DNA of 40,061 nucleotides, taken from an uncultured Dialister sp. (GTDB lineage Bacteria > Bacillota > Negativicutes > Veillonellales > Dialisteraceae). Under the pieces are notes generated by a model. That model searched no databases. It was not told the DNA's origin and worked only from the letters and a program-made list of their open reading frames with translations. The position numbers were made by a program, and so were the translations under genes. This document shows, one piece after another, positions 1-8,058 of the stretch (positions are counted from its first letter, which is position 1; the number at the start of each line of letters is the position of its first letter). The stretch lies in NCBI GenBank assembly GCA_900545365.1, contig UQYL01000013.1, forward strand, positions 1 through 40,061, read 5' to 3'.

Positions 1-386
1 TCGCCGCCGTCGGCGGCCACGACCCGCACCTCGTGCTCTCCGGCGCAGACCCCGCGCCCGTTGAACAGGGTCACGCCCGCGTCAGCCAGCCCTTTGGCCA
101 AAGTCTGGCTGGAGGCCTTGGTATAACGCTGCACTCTTTTCTGCAGAGCCGCGTAATCCACTTCGACGGTTCCCTTGGCTATACGCTGGCGCTCCAGGCC
201 GCGCAGCAGCCCTTTAGGGGCCACAGCGCCTAACAGCATCTTGGTGGGAATGCAGCCGCAGTTGAGGCAGACGCCGCCCCAGTGGGCGTCTTCCACCAGG
301 GCCACGGATCTGCCCGCGGCAGCGAGGATCTTAGCGGTTTTCGCGCCGCCGGGGCCGCCGCCGATCACGATCACATCATATTTCAT
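1..386 (-). CDS. lpd: Dihydrolipoyl dehydrogenase (L-protein), 5' part, cut by the left edge
   Basis: Flavoprotein disulfide reductase that reoxidises the dihydrolipoyl arm of GcvH with NAD+. The visible 128 residues begin MKYDVIVIGGGPGGAK, an FAD-binding Rossmann motif GxGxxG at residues 9-14. The redox-active pair lies in GGVCLNCGCIPTK (C40 and C45), with an unusual extra cysteine at 43. The start overlaps the end of lplA by 11 bp, so the gene closes the glycine cleavage operon. The C-terminal NAD-binding and dimerisation domains are outside the window. Codon choice in the visible part (many CTG leucines, scattered CCT/GCT/TTA) differs from lplA next door, and the protein reminds me of Desulfovibrio-type enzymes. 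That could mean transfer or a chimeric contig end. The family call is firm. Confidence 0.9.
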   Translation of the reverse strand, partial: MKYDVIVIGGGPGGAKTAKILAAAGRSVALVEDAHWGGVCLNCGCIPTKMLLGAVAPKGLLRGLERQRIAKGTVEVDYAALQKRVQRYTKASSQTLAKGLADAGVTLFNGRGVCAGEHEVRVVAADGG

Positions 387-1404
387 TCTGTCCTCCGCGC
401 GTTTCCGCGCCGTATCTGTCTTTTCTTATCATATCCGCCGCGTCCGCAAGGACAGCTCTTTCTTCCGCACCCGCCGCGGGGAGAGCGAGGATCGCCGCCG
501 CCATGGCATCGCGGCCGTACCGCACGCCGCGGAGCGCGCCGGGAATGGCCGCGATGATCTCCGACGTCATGCCGTCCGATTCGGCGGACGCTTCCTGAAT
601 GACGCCCCCTTCCGCGCGGACGGAGAGGCGCAGCGTTCCCCAGGGGAAAACGCCCCGCCATTCATCGGCAAAGGGCAGCCGCTGTCCGAAGCGCCATTCC
701 CAGGAGGCGAAGAAGCGCCGTTTTCTTTCAATGTCCTCCCTGTCCAGCGCCGCTTCCTTAATCGCCGAGGAGGGCGCGCCGTACACGGCGGAAAAGCTCC
801 GCTTCATCGCTTCCGCGAAAGCGTCCACGGTAAGCTCCGGCGCGAGCTCCCGGAGATTGATCACCCGGGAAGGAACGGAACGCACCCCTTTCGCGCGGAG
901 CTTGGAGCCTTCCGCGTCAAGCCAGCGCGTCATGGCCGTCATATCGCCGTCGATGAGCACCGTGCCGTGGTGGAGGCGTTTCCCGCCGCTGCGGCGGAAA
1001 GCGTTGCCGGAAAATTTCCGGCCTTCCGCAGTGAGGTCATTTCGTCCGGTCCTCTCCGCGGCGATGCCGAAGGCGCGGGCCGCCGCCGCGATGACGGCGG
1101 TCTGCTTTTCCACATCGTAGAGCGCCTCCGGCGCGCAGAAGGTGAAATTCAGGTTCCCTTCGTCGTGATAGACCGCGCCGCCGCCGGTGAGCCGCCGTGC
1201 CAGATGGCCGCCCGCCGCTTCCAGTTCTTCCGCGCGGCATTCCCGCCAGGCGTTCTGGTTCCGTCCGATGACGACAGTCTTATCGTTCTGCCAGAGGTAG
1301 AGCACGGCCGCATCGTCGGGCACCCGCTCCATGAGGTGTGCTTCCACGGCCAGATTCAGGAAGGGATCCCACGAGCGCCGCCCGTCGTACACGAAAAGGC
1401 GCAT
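376..1404 (-). CDS. lplA: Lipoate--protein ligase
   Basis: Attaches lipoate through lipoyl-AMP to the acceptor lysine of lipoyl domains, here most likely GcvH encoded three genes upstream. The 342-residue protein has the large catalytic domain with the family motif RRLTGGGAVYHDEGNLNF near residues 90-107, and a later lysine-containing loop (SKLRAKGVRSVPSRV) that matches the adenylate-binding lysine region. The length fits a bacterial LplA with its C-terminal accessory domain. The ATG follows the gcvPB stop directly (TAAATG), which indicates translational coupling. Presence inside a gcv operon is a common Firmicute arrangement and supports lipoylation of the H protein as its job. Confidence 0.93.
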   Translation of the reverse strand: MRLFVYDGRRSWDPFLNLAVEAHLMERVPDDAAVLYLWQNDKTVVIGRNQNAWRECRAEELEAAGGHLARRLTGGGAVYHDEGNLNFTFCAPEALYDVEKQTAVIAAAARAFGIAAERTGRNDLTAEGRKFSGNAFRRSGGKRLHHGTVLIDGDMTAMTRWLDAEGSKLRAKGVRSVPSRVINLRELAPELTVDAFAEAMKRSFSAVYGAPSSAIKEAALDREDIERKRRFFASWEWRFGQRLPFADEWRGVFPWGTLRLSVRAEGGVIQEASAESDGMTSEIIAAIPGALRGVRYGRDAMAAAILALPAAGAEERAVLADAADMIRKDRYGAETRGGQNEI

Positions 1405-2838
1405 TTATTTTTCCCACACGTAGCGGAGCTTCGGATGACGCGCCGCCGTGACTTCGTCAGGCCGGCCGATGGGCGCGTTGTGCGGCGCGCCGTGGAGCAG
1501 TTCCGGATCTTCCCGGCCTTCCGTGAAGACCTTGAGGAAAATGTCCGCCGCCTGATCCAGCGTTTCCTTGCTCTCCGTTTCCGTGGGTTCCGCCATGAGC
1601 GCTTCGTGAACGATGAGCGGGAAGTACATGGTCGGCGGGTGCATGCCGTAGTCGAGAAGGCGCTTCGCCGCGTCCAGTGCGGACACGCCGGTCTCTTCTT
1701 TATACCGGGCAAGGGTCATGACAAATTCGTGCATGCACCGTCCCGGATAGGCGATGTCGATGGCGTCTTTCAGACGCGTCATGAGGTAATTCGCATTGAG
1801 CACGGCCATGCCCGACGCTTCCGCCAGTCCTTCCCCGCCGAGAGTGAGGATGTACGTAAGGGCCCGCACGGCGACGAGGAAATTGCCGTAGAACATGCGC
1901 ACCCGGCCGCAGCTCTTCTCCGGCGCGGCGAAATGATAGGTCTCCCCGTCCTTTTCCACAATGGGATGAGGCAGGTAGTCCCGGAGGAACGCCTTGCACC
2001 CCACCGGGCCGGAGCCGGGGCCGCCGCCGCCGTGAGGCGTGGAGAAGGTCTTATGCAGATTCAGATGGACACAGTCGAAGCCCATGTCTCCGGGACGGGC
2101 CCGGCCGACAACGGCGTTCAGATTCGCCCCGTCGTAGTAGCAGAGGCCGCCCGCTTCATGAATGATCTTCGTGATCTCGAGGATATTCGGGTCGAAGATG
2201 CCGAGGGTATTCGGATTGGTCAGCATGAGGCCCGCTGTGTCGGGGCCGACCGCCGCGCGGAGCGCGTCCAGATCGACGCCGCCCGCTTCATTGGATTTCA
2301 CGGAGAGCACGGAGAATCCCGCCATCGCCGCGGACGCCGGATTGGTGCCGTGCGCCGAGTCGGGAACGATGATCTTCGTGCGGGCGCTGTCTCCCCGCGC
2401 TTCGTGATAGGCGCGGATGAGGAGCAGCCCTGTGTATTCGCCGTGCGCCCCCGCCGCCGGCTGGAGAGTCACTTCGTCCATGCCGGTGATGTCCGAGAGG
2501 AGCCGCTGCGCGCGGTACATCGCTTCCAGCGCGCCCTGCACGGTCTCTTCCGGCTGGAGCGGATGGATATCCGTGAATCCCGGCAGCCCTGCCGCGGTCT
2601 CATTCACGGCGGGATTGTACTTCATGGTGCACGAGCCGAGGGGGTAGAATCCGTCGTTCACGCCGAAAGCGTTCTGTTCGAGGACAGAGTAATGACGGCT
2701 CATCTCCACTTCGCTCACTTCGGGAAGGCGGGGCGCTTTCTCACGGAGCGGGAAATCGGGAGCCGTCTCCGGCACGTCGCATGCCGGAAGGAGCGCCATG
2801 CGGTGTCCGGCGCGGCTTCTTTCAAATATGAGCTTCAT
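1405..2838 (-). CDS. gcvPB: Glycine dehydrogenase (decarboxylating) subunit 2
   Basis: Second half of the split P-protein, which decarboxylates glycine using pyridoxal phosphate and passes the aminomethyl group to lipoyl-GcvH. The PLP lysine lies in NLHKTFSTPHGGGGPGSGP, the signature of this subunit. The 477-residue length is normal for the split form. Two starts are possible: an ATG at 2847 overlapping the gcvPA stop, and the ATG at 2838. I chose 2838 because AAAGGAG abuts the first ATG with no spacing but lies 9 bases before the second. Placed between gcvPA and lplA with almost no gaps, so co-transcribed from the glycine riboswitch. Confidence 0.95.
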   Translation of the reverse strand: MKLIFERSRAGHRMALLPACDVPETAPDFPLREKAPRLPEVSEVEMSRHYSVLEQNAFGVNDGFYPLGSCTMKYNPAVNETAAGLPGFTDIHPLQPEETVQGALEAMYRAQRLLSDITGMDEVTLQPAAGAHGEYTGLLLIRAYHEARGDSARTKIIVPDSAHGTNPASAAMAGFSVLSVKSNEAGGVDLDALRAAVGPDTAGLMLTNPNTLGIFDPNILEITKIIHEAGGLCYYDGANLNAVVGRARPGDMGFDCVHLNLHKTFSTPHGGGGPGSGPVGCKAFLRDYLPHPIVEKDGETYHFAAPEKSCGRVRMFYGNFLVAVRALTYILTLGGEGLAEASGMAVLNANYLMTRLKDAIDIAYPGRCMHEFVMTLARYKEETGVSALDAAKRLLDYGMHPPTMYFPLIVHEALMAEPTETESKETLDQAADIFLKVFTEGREDPELLHGAPHNAPIGRPDEVTAARHPKLRYVWEK

Positions 2839-2839
2839 C

Positions 2840-4147
2840 TTACTCATCTCCTTTCAGCGCCGCGATCAGTCCGTCGATCTCGGCTTTCGTATTCATTTCC
2901 GTGGCGCACCAGAGGATCTTGTCCCCCATCGGCAGCCCGCCGAGGATGCCTTTCTCGGCGAGCTTCTTTTCCACCGTCTTCGGGTCTTCCGGGGAAACGG
3001 TCACAAATTCATGGAAGAAGGGCCGGTCGTAGACGCGGGTATAGCCGATCTTCGCGAGCTCCGCTGCGAGATAATGCGCTTTCGAGCAGCACTGGGACGC
3101 GGCTTCCCGGAGACCGTCCGGGCCCATGGCGGTAAGGTACGCCCCCGCCGTCATGGCGCAGAGAGCTTCATTGGAGCAGATATTGGAGGATGCTTTCTCC
3201 CGGCGGATGTGCTGCTCTCTCGCCTGAAGCGTCAGGACGAAGCAGCGGCCGCCCTTCGCGTCCGCCGTCTCGCCGACGATGCGCCCCGGCAGCTTTCTCA
3301 TGAGCTTCTCCGTGCACGCCATAAAGCCCAGGTAAGGGCCGCCGAAGGAGAGCGGGAGCCCGAGAGGCTGCCCTTCGCCGACGGCGATATCCGCGCCGAG
3401 TTCGCCCGGCGTCTTCATCAGACCGAGGGCAATGGGATTCACGCCCATCACGGCGAAGGCCTTCTTTTCATGGGCCGCCGCGATGAGGGCTTCGCTGTCT
3501 TCCATGACGCCGTAATAATTGGGCTGCTGGAAATAGAGGCACGCCGCATCGTCGGTGAGCGCTTCCGCGAGGGCCTCCGGATCGACGGCGCCGTCTTTCT
3601 CCGGCACCACGGCCACTTCCACGCCGCGGCTCGCGCAGTACGTGCGGATGGTCTCGATCACCTGGGGATGGGCCGTACCGGCGACGACGGCTTTCGTCTT
3701 TTTCCGGGCGAGGCACATGAAGACCGATTCCGCCGCGGCGGACGCGCCGTCATAGACAGAAGCGTTCGACACGTCCATGCCGGTGAGCTCGCAGATCATG
3801 GTCTGATATTCAAAGATCGACTGAAGAATGCCCTGGCTGATCTCGGCCTGATAGGGCGTGTAGGTCGTGCGGAACGCTTCTTTCCCGATGACCGTCTTCA
3901 CGATGGACGGGATGTAGTGGCGGTACGCGCCGGCCCCGCGGAAGACCGTCTTATAAACGGTGTCCTTCTCCGCCATGGCGGACATGTCCCGCAGGACTTC
4001 CAGTTCAGAGAGCCCCGCCGGGATGACCGGTTCTTTCAGATAGACTTCCCGCGGTACGGATTCGTAGAGATCGTCGAGAGTCTCTGCGCCCACCGCGGCA
4101 AGCATACTCTTCCTTTCTTCTTCGGAAGAGGGAACATAGCTGCCCAT
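2840..4147 (-). CDS. gcvPA: Glycine dehydrogenase (decarboxylating) subunit 1
   Basis: First half of the split P-protein and partner of GcvPB. The sequence shows the expected order: SYVPSSEEERKSMLAAVG at the start, an ALSQ-type region RTTYTPYQAEISQG, SNASVYDGASAAAE, and a C-terminal WCATEMNTKAEID segment. The 435-residue length is typical. An upstream in-frame ATG (4183) would overlap gcvH by 35 bases. The ATG at 4147 is better because GGGGAGG lies just before it and it falls one base beyond the gcvH stop. Member of the gcv operon. Confidence 0.95.
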   Translation of the reverse strand: MGSYVPSSEEERKSMLAAVGAETLDDLYESVPREVYLKEPVIPAGLSELEVLRDMSAMAEKDTVYKTVFRGAGAYRHYIPSIVKTVIGKEAFRTTYTPYQAEISQGILQSIFEYQTMICELTGMDVSNASVYDGASAAAESVFMCLARKKTKAVVAGTAHPQVIETIRTYCASRGVEVAVVPEKDGAVDPEALAEALTDDAACLYFQQPNYYGVMEDSEALIAAAHEKKAFAVMGVNPIALGLMKTPGELGADIAVGEGQPLGLPLSFGGPYLGFMACTEKLMRKLPGRIVGETADAKGGRCFVLTLQAREQHIRREKASSNICSNEALCAMTAGAYLTAMGPDGLREAASQCCSKAHYLAAELAKIGYTRVYDRPFFHEFVTVSPEDPKTVEKKLAEKGILGGLPMGDKILWCATEMNTKAEIDGLIAALKGDE

Positions 4148-4148
4148 A

Positions 4149-4532
4149 TCAGGCCTCCCCGCCTTCTTTGCAGAAAGCTTCATACGCGTCCGCGTCGAGA
4201 AGTTCCTCCTCTTCGGATACGTCTTTTACTTTGATGAGCCATGCGTCATAGGGCGCGCCGTTGACCGTTTCCGGCGCGTCGAGGAGCTCTTCATTCACCT
4301 CTTCAACGACGCCCGTCACGGGGCTGTAAATATCGGACACGGCCTTGACGGATTCCACATCGGCGAAAGATTCTCCCATGGCCACTTCATCGCCCGCTTC
4401 GGGAAGATTGACAAATACGATGTCTCCCAGCTGATCCTGCGCGTAATCCGTGAGCCCGATGAGGACAGTGTCTCCGTCTTTCTTTACCCATTCGTGAGTC
4501 TTTGCGTACTGTAATGTCTTCGGAAATTCCAT
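4149..4532 (-). CDS. gcvH: Glycine cleavage system H protein
   Basis: Lipoyl carrier that shuttles the aminomethyl group between the P, T and L proteins. The lipoylation site is K63 in ADVESVKAVSDIYSP, at the position known for the family, with an upstream KTHEWV segment that is also conserved. The 127-residue length is normal. The start has a GGGAGGAA ribosome site 6-7 bases upstream. It lies between gcvT (53 bp gap) and gcvPA (nearly contiguous). The lipoate ligase encoded downstream is its likely modifying enzyme. Confidence 0.97.
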   Translation of the reverse strand: MEFPKTLQYAKTHEWVKKDGDTVLIGLTDYAQDQLGDIVFVNLPEAGDEVAMGESFADVESVKAVSDIYSPVTGVVEEVNEELLDAPETVNGAPYDAWLIKVKDVSEEEELLDADAYEAFCKEGGEA

Positions 4533-4585
4533 GATGATTCCTCCCTGTTTCCCCGCTTCCGCGGAATAAAAATATATATTTTCTT

Positions 4586-5662
4586 TTATCTCTTATAAAA
4601 AGGCAGCGGCACCACTTCCGCTTCGATCATGCGGCCCCGCACATCGGCGGACACATGCGCGCCCGGCGCGGCTTTTCCCTTCTCCACGAGGGCCATGGCG
4701 TAAGCGCCCTTCAGGTAGGGGCAGAAGGTGCCCGACGTGGTGCGGCCGATCTTTTCGCCGCCGAGATACACGTCTTCCCCTTCGCGGATAATGCCCCGGC
4801 CCGTCACTTTCAGGCCGATGCGCTCGCGGGTGACAGGATGCGCCTCAATGCCCGCCTTGCCGATAAATTCGGGCTTATTCATCTTCACGCCGAAGTCGAG
4901 CCCCGTCTCCAGGGGATTTACGGTCTCGTCCATTTCATGGCCGTAGAGGGGCATGGCCGCTTCCAGGCGGAGCGTGTCCCTCGCGCCGAGACCGCACGGC
5001 AGGAGTCCCTCCCCTTCACCGGCGGCGAGGATGGCGTCCCAGATCTCGCCGGCCTTATCGGCGGGGCAGAAAATCTCATAGCCGAATTCGCCGGTGTAGC
5101 CCGTGCGGGAGACCATGCAGTCCGCGCCGCAGATCATGACATGCTCCGTGAAGCTGTAATATTTCTCCGGCAGCGTCCCTTCGGCGATCTTCTCAAGGAT
5201 CACGCGGCTCGCCGGGCCCTGGAGAGCCAGCAGCCCCGTCTCTTCGGAAATATCCGTAAATTCCGTATCCGCGAGAAGATTCTCTCTCATGTGCGCCGCG
5301 TCGCGGTCGTGATTGGCGGCATTCACCACGACGAGGTATTTTTCTTCGCCCAGGCGGTATACGATAAGATCGTCCAGGCATCCCCCGTCTTCCCGGCACA
5401 TCACGCCGTAGCGCACGCGCCCCACGGCGAGATTCGTGTAATCATTGGTGATCAGATGATTGAGCGAAGCCAAAGCCCCCGGTCCCTCAAAGATCACTTC
5501 CCCCATGTGCGACACGTCAAAAAGGCCTGCCTTTTCCCGCACCGCCATGTGCTCGGCAATGATGCCCTTTCCGTACTGCACCGGCATGATGTAGCCTCCG
5601 AAGGGGACCATCTTCCCTCCCAGCGCCACGTGCCTGTCATAAAGAGGCGTTTTCTTGTCCAT
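4586..5662 (-). CDS. gcvT: Aminomethyltransferase (glycine cleavage T protein)
   Basis: Transfers the methylene group from aminomethyl-lipoyl-GcvH to tetrahydrofolate, releasing ammonia. The protein starts MDKKTPLYDRHVALGGKMVPF and contains VSHMGE and GGCLDDLIVYR, the latter carrying the conserved aspartate of the active site. The 358 residues match the family. The open frame extends 11 codons upstream, but GGAGAG lies directly before the ATG at 5662, which is also where homologues start. First gene of the operon, placed after the tandem glycine riboswitch and its terminator. Confidence 0.96.
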   Translation of the reverse strand: MDKKTPLYDRHVALGGKMVPFGGYIMPVQYGKGIIAEHMAVREKAGLFDVSHMGEVIFEGPGALASLNHLITNDYTNLAVGRVRYGVMCREDGGCLDDLIVYRLGEEKYLVVVNAANHDRDAAHMRENLLADTEFTDISEETGLLALQGPASRVILEKIAEGTLPEKYYSFTEHVMICGADCMVSRTGYTGEFGYEIFCPADKAGEIWDAILAAGEGEGLLPCGLGARDTLRLEAAMPLYGHEMDETVNPLETGLDFGVKMNKPEFIGKAGIEAHPVTRERIGLKVTGRGIIREGEDVYLGGEKIGRTTSGTFCPYLKGAYAMALVEKGKAAPGAHVSADVRGRMIEAEVVPLPFYKR

Positions 5663-5721
5663 ATATGTCTCTCCTTTCTCAGAAACCTTTTCCATCCCGC
5701 GCCTTTTTGTTTCTGGGAAAA

Positions 5722-5754
5722 CAAAAAAGGCGCACTGAAAAATAACAGTGCGCC
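5722..5754 (-). terminator. Rho-independent terminator, riboswitch expression platform
   Basis: A perfect 9-bp stem (5729-5737 with 5746-5754, GGCGCACTG/CAGTGCGCC) is followed on the minus strand by a run of six T. It lies between the second glycine aptamer and the gcvT start, so it is the likely switch point: glycine binding would allow read-through. Confidence 0.85.
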
Positions 5755-5912
5755 TCTGTCCTTTGACCTGAAAGATAGGCCGGAATCACCGTCCCGGCTC
5801 TGCTTCTTCGGTGTCCCCTCTTGCCCGGACTCTCCAGAGGAATGTCGGCTGCCGGTCCTTTTACCTGAGAGTTTCATCCCCTTCGGTGTCCTTTCGGCTC
5901 TCTCCCGGCAGT
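5755..5912 (-). promoter_or_regulatory. Tandem glycine riboswitch upstream of gcvT
   Basis: Two consecutive glycine aptamers read on the minus strand. Aptamer 1 (about 5849-5912) has GGAGAG, then CACCGAAGGGG and AAACTCTCAGGTAAAAGGAC, the classic conserved core. Aptamer 2 (about 5755-5848) repeats the pattern with GGAGAG, GGACACCGAAG and CTTTCAGGTCAAAGGAC. This is the known two-aptamer arrangement in front of gcvT operons. It is followed at once by an intrinsic terminator, consistent with a glycine-induced ON switch. Confidence 0.93.
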
Positions 5913-5969
5913 GTCATCCATTGCATCGTTCGCCCTTCATCGGGTCTGTATGGAAAATTTTATATATGA

Positions 5970-5998
5970 ATAGTAGCATACAGCGGCGGGAATCACAA
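5970..5998 (-). promoter_or_regulatory. Putative sigma-70 promoter of the gcv operon
   Basis: On the minus strand TTGTGA (5998-5993) and TACTAT (5975-5970) are separated by 17 bp, about 50 bp upstream of the first aptamer. The -35 is imperfect and an AT-rich TATATA stretch just downstream is an alternative -10. Confidence 0.5.
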
Positions 5999-6036
5999 GA
6001 AACATAAAGAATTCTCATAGCCCCTATCGCCGCAGG

Positions 6037-6639
6037 CTATATCTCCCTGTCGTCAGCGAGCTCCCTGCCGATGTGGGGCGCGATGAAGCGGGAAAAAGCA
6101 TATTCCCAGAGCGCCGCCGAGCCGTCTTTCGTTCGCGCGTTCCTCCGGAGCACCTGCGAAAGCCGGATGCCGTGCTCCCGCCACGCCCTGCCGCCGGTGG
6201 CGTCATTGAGCATCATGGGCTGGATATTGTCCATGGTGTGGGCGAAGCGCGCTTCCGCCGTCTCGCCCTCTTCAAATTCCTCCCACAGAGCGCGGAATTT
6301 CCGCCCCTGATCGCCGGGGAGCATGGCGAAGAGCCTGTCCGCGCAGGCCGCTTCCCGCCGGTGCTGGTCTTCGTGCGATACGCCCGCATAGGCGTACGTG
6401 TCGCCCGCGTCGATCTCCACCAGATCGTGGATGAGGAGCATGGTCACCGTTTTCAGCACGTCGATCTTCTCTTCCGCATACTCCGCGAGAAGCACCGTCA
6501 TCACCGCCATATGCCAGGCATGCTCCGCGTCGGTCTCCTTCCGCACCGCGCCCGTGAGGTACGTCTCCCGGACGATGCGCTTTTCCTTGTCGATCTCCCG
6601 GATGAAATCGAACTGCCGCTTCAGCCGTTCCTCATCCAT
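6037..6639 (-). CDS. HD-domain phosphohydrolase (HDDC2/YfbR-like)
   Basis: A 200-residue all-alpha HD-superfamily protein. The metal-binding motifs are visible: H in EHAWHMA, the HD pair in LLIHDLVEIDAGDT, and a later D in RFAHTMDNIQPM. This pattern matches the HDDC2/YfbR group, whose studied members remove the phosphate from 5'-deoxynucleoside monophosphates. The exact substrate here is not known. Its start overlaps by 8 bp the end of the upstream gene at 6632-7045, so the two are probably co-translated. A weak hairpin (ATAGCC/GGGCTAT) follows the stop but lacks a clear T run. Confidence 0.85.
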   Translation of the reverse strand: MDEERLKRQFDFIREIDKEKRIVRETYLTGAVRKETDAEHAWHMAVMTVLLAEYAEEKIDVLKTVTMLLIHDLVEIDAGDTYAYAGVSHEDQHRREAACADRLFAMLPGDQGRKFRALWEEFEEGETAEARFAHTMDNIQPMMLNDATGGRAWREHGIRLSQVLRRNARTKDGSAALWEYAFSRFIAPHIGRELADDREI

Positions 6640-7045
6640 GATGCGCGCCCCGGCGTCCTTCCTTCCGGCGGTTCTTCGCGTACGCCGCGAGGATCTTCTC
6701 CGCCATGCCGATCATGGTGCCGCTCCCCGCCAGACAGGCGCGGAGATTTTCCAGCCCCCGTTCCTCGATGGAGCAGATCTCCCGCTCCCCGTCCAGACGG
6801 TACTCATTGAGAGACCAGCGGAAAGCCATCCGCTCCTCATCGATGAAGACGTGCACCTCCGTGGGGGCAGTCACCGTTCCCGCGCCGCGGCAGATCTCTT
6901 CCAGAATAGCGGCGAGAGCCATGATCTTCCTCTCATTTTCCGACGGCTCGCCGGTGCGGCTCTTCTCCGTGTAAGAGCAGAAAATATACACCGCCAGCGC
7001 CACAAGGCCGACGATAGTCAGTATATCCGAATCAATATGAGGCAT
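6632..7045 (-). CDS. Small membrane-anchored protein of unknown function
   Basis: I do not recognise this 137-residue protein. Residues 8-24 (ILTIVGLVALAVYIFCS) form one transmembrane helix near the N terminus. The rest is soluble: an acidic and helical part, then a segment with alternating hydrophobics (EVHVFIDEERMAFRWSLNEY) that could be beta strands, and a basic C-terminal tail. A GGAGGAAAGGGA ribosome site precedes the ATG and a TACAAT -10-like box lies further upstream. It overlaps the HD phosphohydrolase gene, which suggests a shared transcript but gives no direct clue to function. Confidence 0.75.
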   Translation of the reverse strand: MPHIDSDILTIVGLVALAVYIFCSYTEKSRTGEPSENERKIMALAAILEEICRGAGTVTAPTEVHVFIDEERMAFRWSLNEYRLDGEREICSIEERGLENLRACLAGSGTMIGMAEKILAAYAKNRRKEGRRGAHHG

Positions 7046-7111
7046 ATGCGTTCCCTTTCCTCCGCGTCCGCGGACTTTTTTATTTTCATTGTATCAAAAA
7101 TTCCGGGAATA

Positions 7112-7142
7112 GAAAAAGCGCCGCCCCGTAAAAAGCAGCGCT
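7112..7142 (-). terminator. Rho-independent terminator after the pyridoxamine kinase gene
   Basis: On the minus strand an 8-bp stem (AGCGCTGC with GCGGCGCT, one G-T pair; 7135-7142 and 7117-7124) is followed by TTTTTC, just after the stop of the kinase gene. Confidence 0.8.
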
Positions 7143-7149
7143 TCCTTTT

Positions 7150-7977
7150 CTATTTCAGCTCCGTCAGAAATTCCTCGAAAGCCAGCCCCCACGGCCAGGG
7201 CACGTCCTGCCCCTCCATATGCGTCAGCACGCGGCTGATGAAATCGGCGGCCTTCTTCACCGCCTGCGGAAGAGGTTCTCCCCGGACGAGCGCCGCCGCG
7301 GCGATGGCCGCGAACGCGTCCCCCGTCCCGGGCCGGTCCGCGCCGATCCGCTTCACCCGGAGGAACTCCGGCTCTTTGCCCCTCTCGTAGATGAAATTGG
7401 CCATTTCCTCTCCCCGGCAGAGCCCGGTGATGACCACCTGCGGCGGGCCCTGCTCCGAGAGCGCCTCCGCCATGCGGAAAAGCGCCTCATCGGAAACCGC
7501 CCCGCCTTCCGGGTAGGGCATGTCCAGCAGCCCGCAGGCTTCCGTCAGATTCGGCGTCACCACATCGGCATACCGCAGGAGGCGTCTCATAGCGCGGCGC
7601 ATTTCATCGGTATACGACGGATAGAGCGCGCCGTCGTCTCCCATGGCGGGATCGACCATGACCATCGTCTCCCCGGTGCGGAACATTTCAATAAAATCCG
7701 ACACGATGCCGATCTGCGCCGCCGAGCCGATGAATCCCGTGAGGATCCCGTCGAAAGTGAGGCCGTTCGCCTTCCAGCTCTCCATGTAGGGGCGCATCCG
7801 GTCGGTGTAGTCGTCGATAAAGTACGAAGGAAACTGAGTGTGCACCGAGAGGATCGCCGTCGGGAAAGGGCAGGCCTGTACTTTCAGCGCGGAAATGAGC
7901 GGCAGCTCCACCGTGACGGAACACCGGCCGAAACCGGTGATGTCATTGACGACGGCAATTCTCTTCTGTCTTTCCAT
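7150..7977 (-). CDS. Pyridoxamine kinase / PdxY-like ribokinase-family kinase
   Basis: A ribokinase-fold enzyme expected to phosphorylate pyridoxal or pyridoxamine in the vitamin B6 salvage route. Visible features are VVNDITGFGRCSVTVELPLISALKVQ at the N terminus, the VDPAMGDDG segment, a TPNLTEA motif and the GADRPGTGDAFAAI anion-hole and catalytic-aspartate motif near residues 225-240. The 275-residue length fits. The open frame has an upstream ATG, but GAGGAGG lies 5 bases before the ATG at 7977, so I use that start. It stands alone between two terminators. Many relatives are annotated as pyridoxamine kinase, but related hydroxymethylpyrimidine kinases cannot be excluded. Confidence 0.85.
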   Translation of the reverse strand: MERQKRIAVVNDITGFGRCSVTVELPLISALKVQACPFPTAILSVHTQFPSYFIDDYTDRMRPYMESWKANGLTFDGILTGFIGSAAQIGIVSDFIEMFRTGETMVMVDPAMGDDGALYPSYTDEMRRAMRRLLRYADVVTPNLTEACGLLDMPYPEGGAVSDEALFRMAEALSEQGPPQVVITGLCRGEEMANFIYERGKEPEFLRVKRIGADRPGTGDAFAAIAAAALVRGEPLPQAVKKAADFISRVLTHMEGQDVPWPWGLAFEEFLTELK

Positions 7978-8021
7978 GGGCGTCCTCCTCGCGGTCATTT
8001 CCCCTCATTATATCACGGCCA

Positions 8022-8047
8022 TGAGAAAAGCGCGGCTGCCGCCGCGC
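8022..8047 (-). terminator. Rho-independent terminator after the first binding-protein gene
   Basis: A 7-bp GC stem (GCGCGGC with GCCGCGC, loop GGCA; 8030-8047) followed by TTTT on the minus strand, 12 bases after the stop of the LivK-like gene. Confidence 0.8.
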
Positions 8048-8058
8048 CCTTTCCCATT

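Noticed and set aside
175..3135. 986-codon plus-strand frame opposite lplA and gcvPB, and similar long frames opposite purL (18812-22657), cas9, MATE and the HDAC-like gene
   Set aside because: Shadow frames of GC-rich genes: Arg/His/Ala-rich, no ribosome sites, no recognisable domains, while the opposite strand has clear families.
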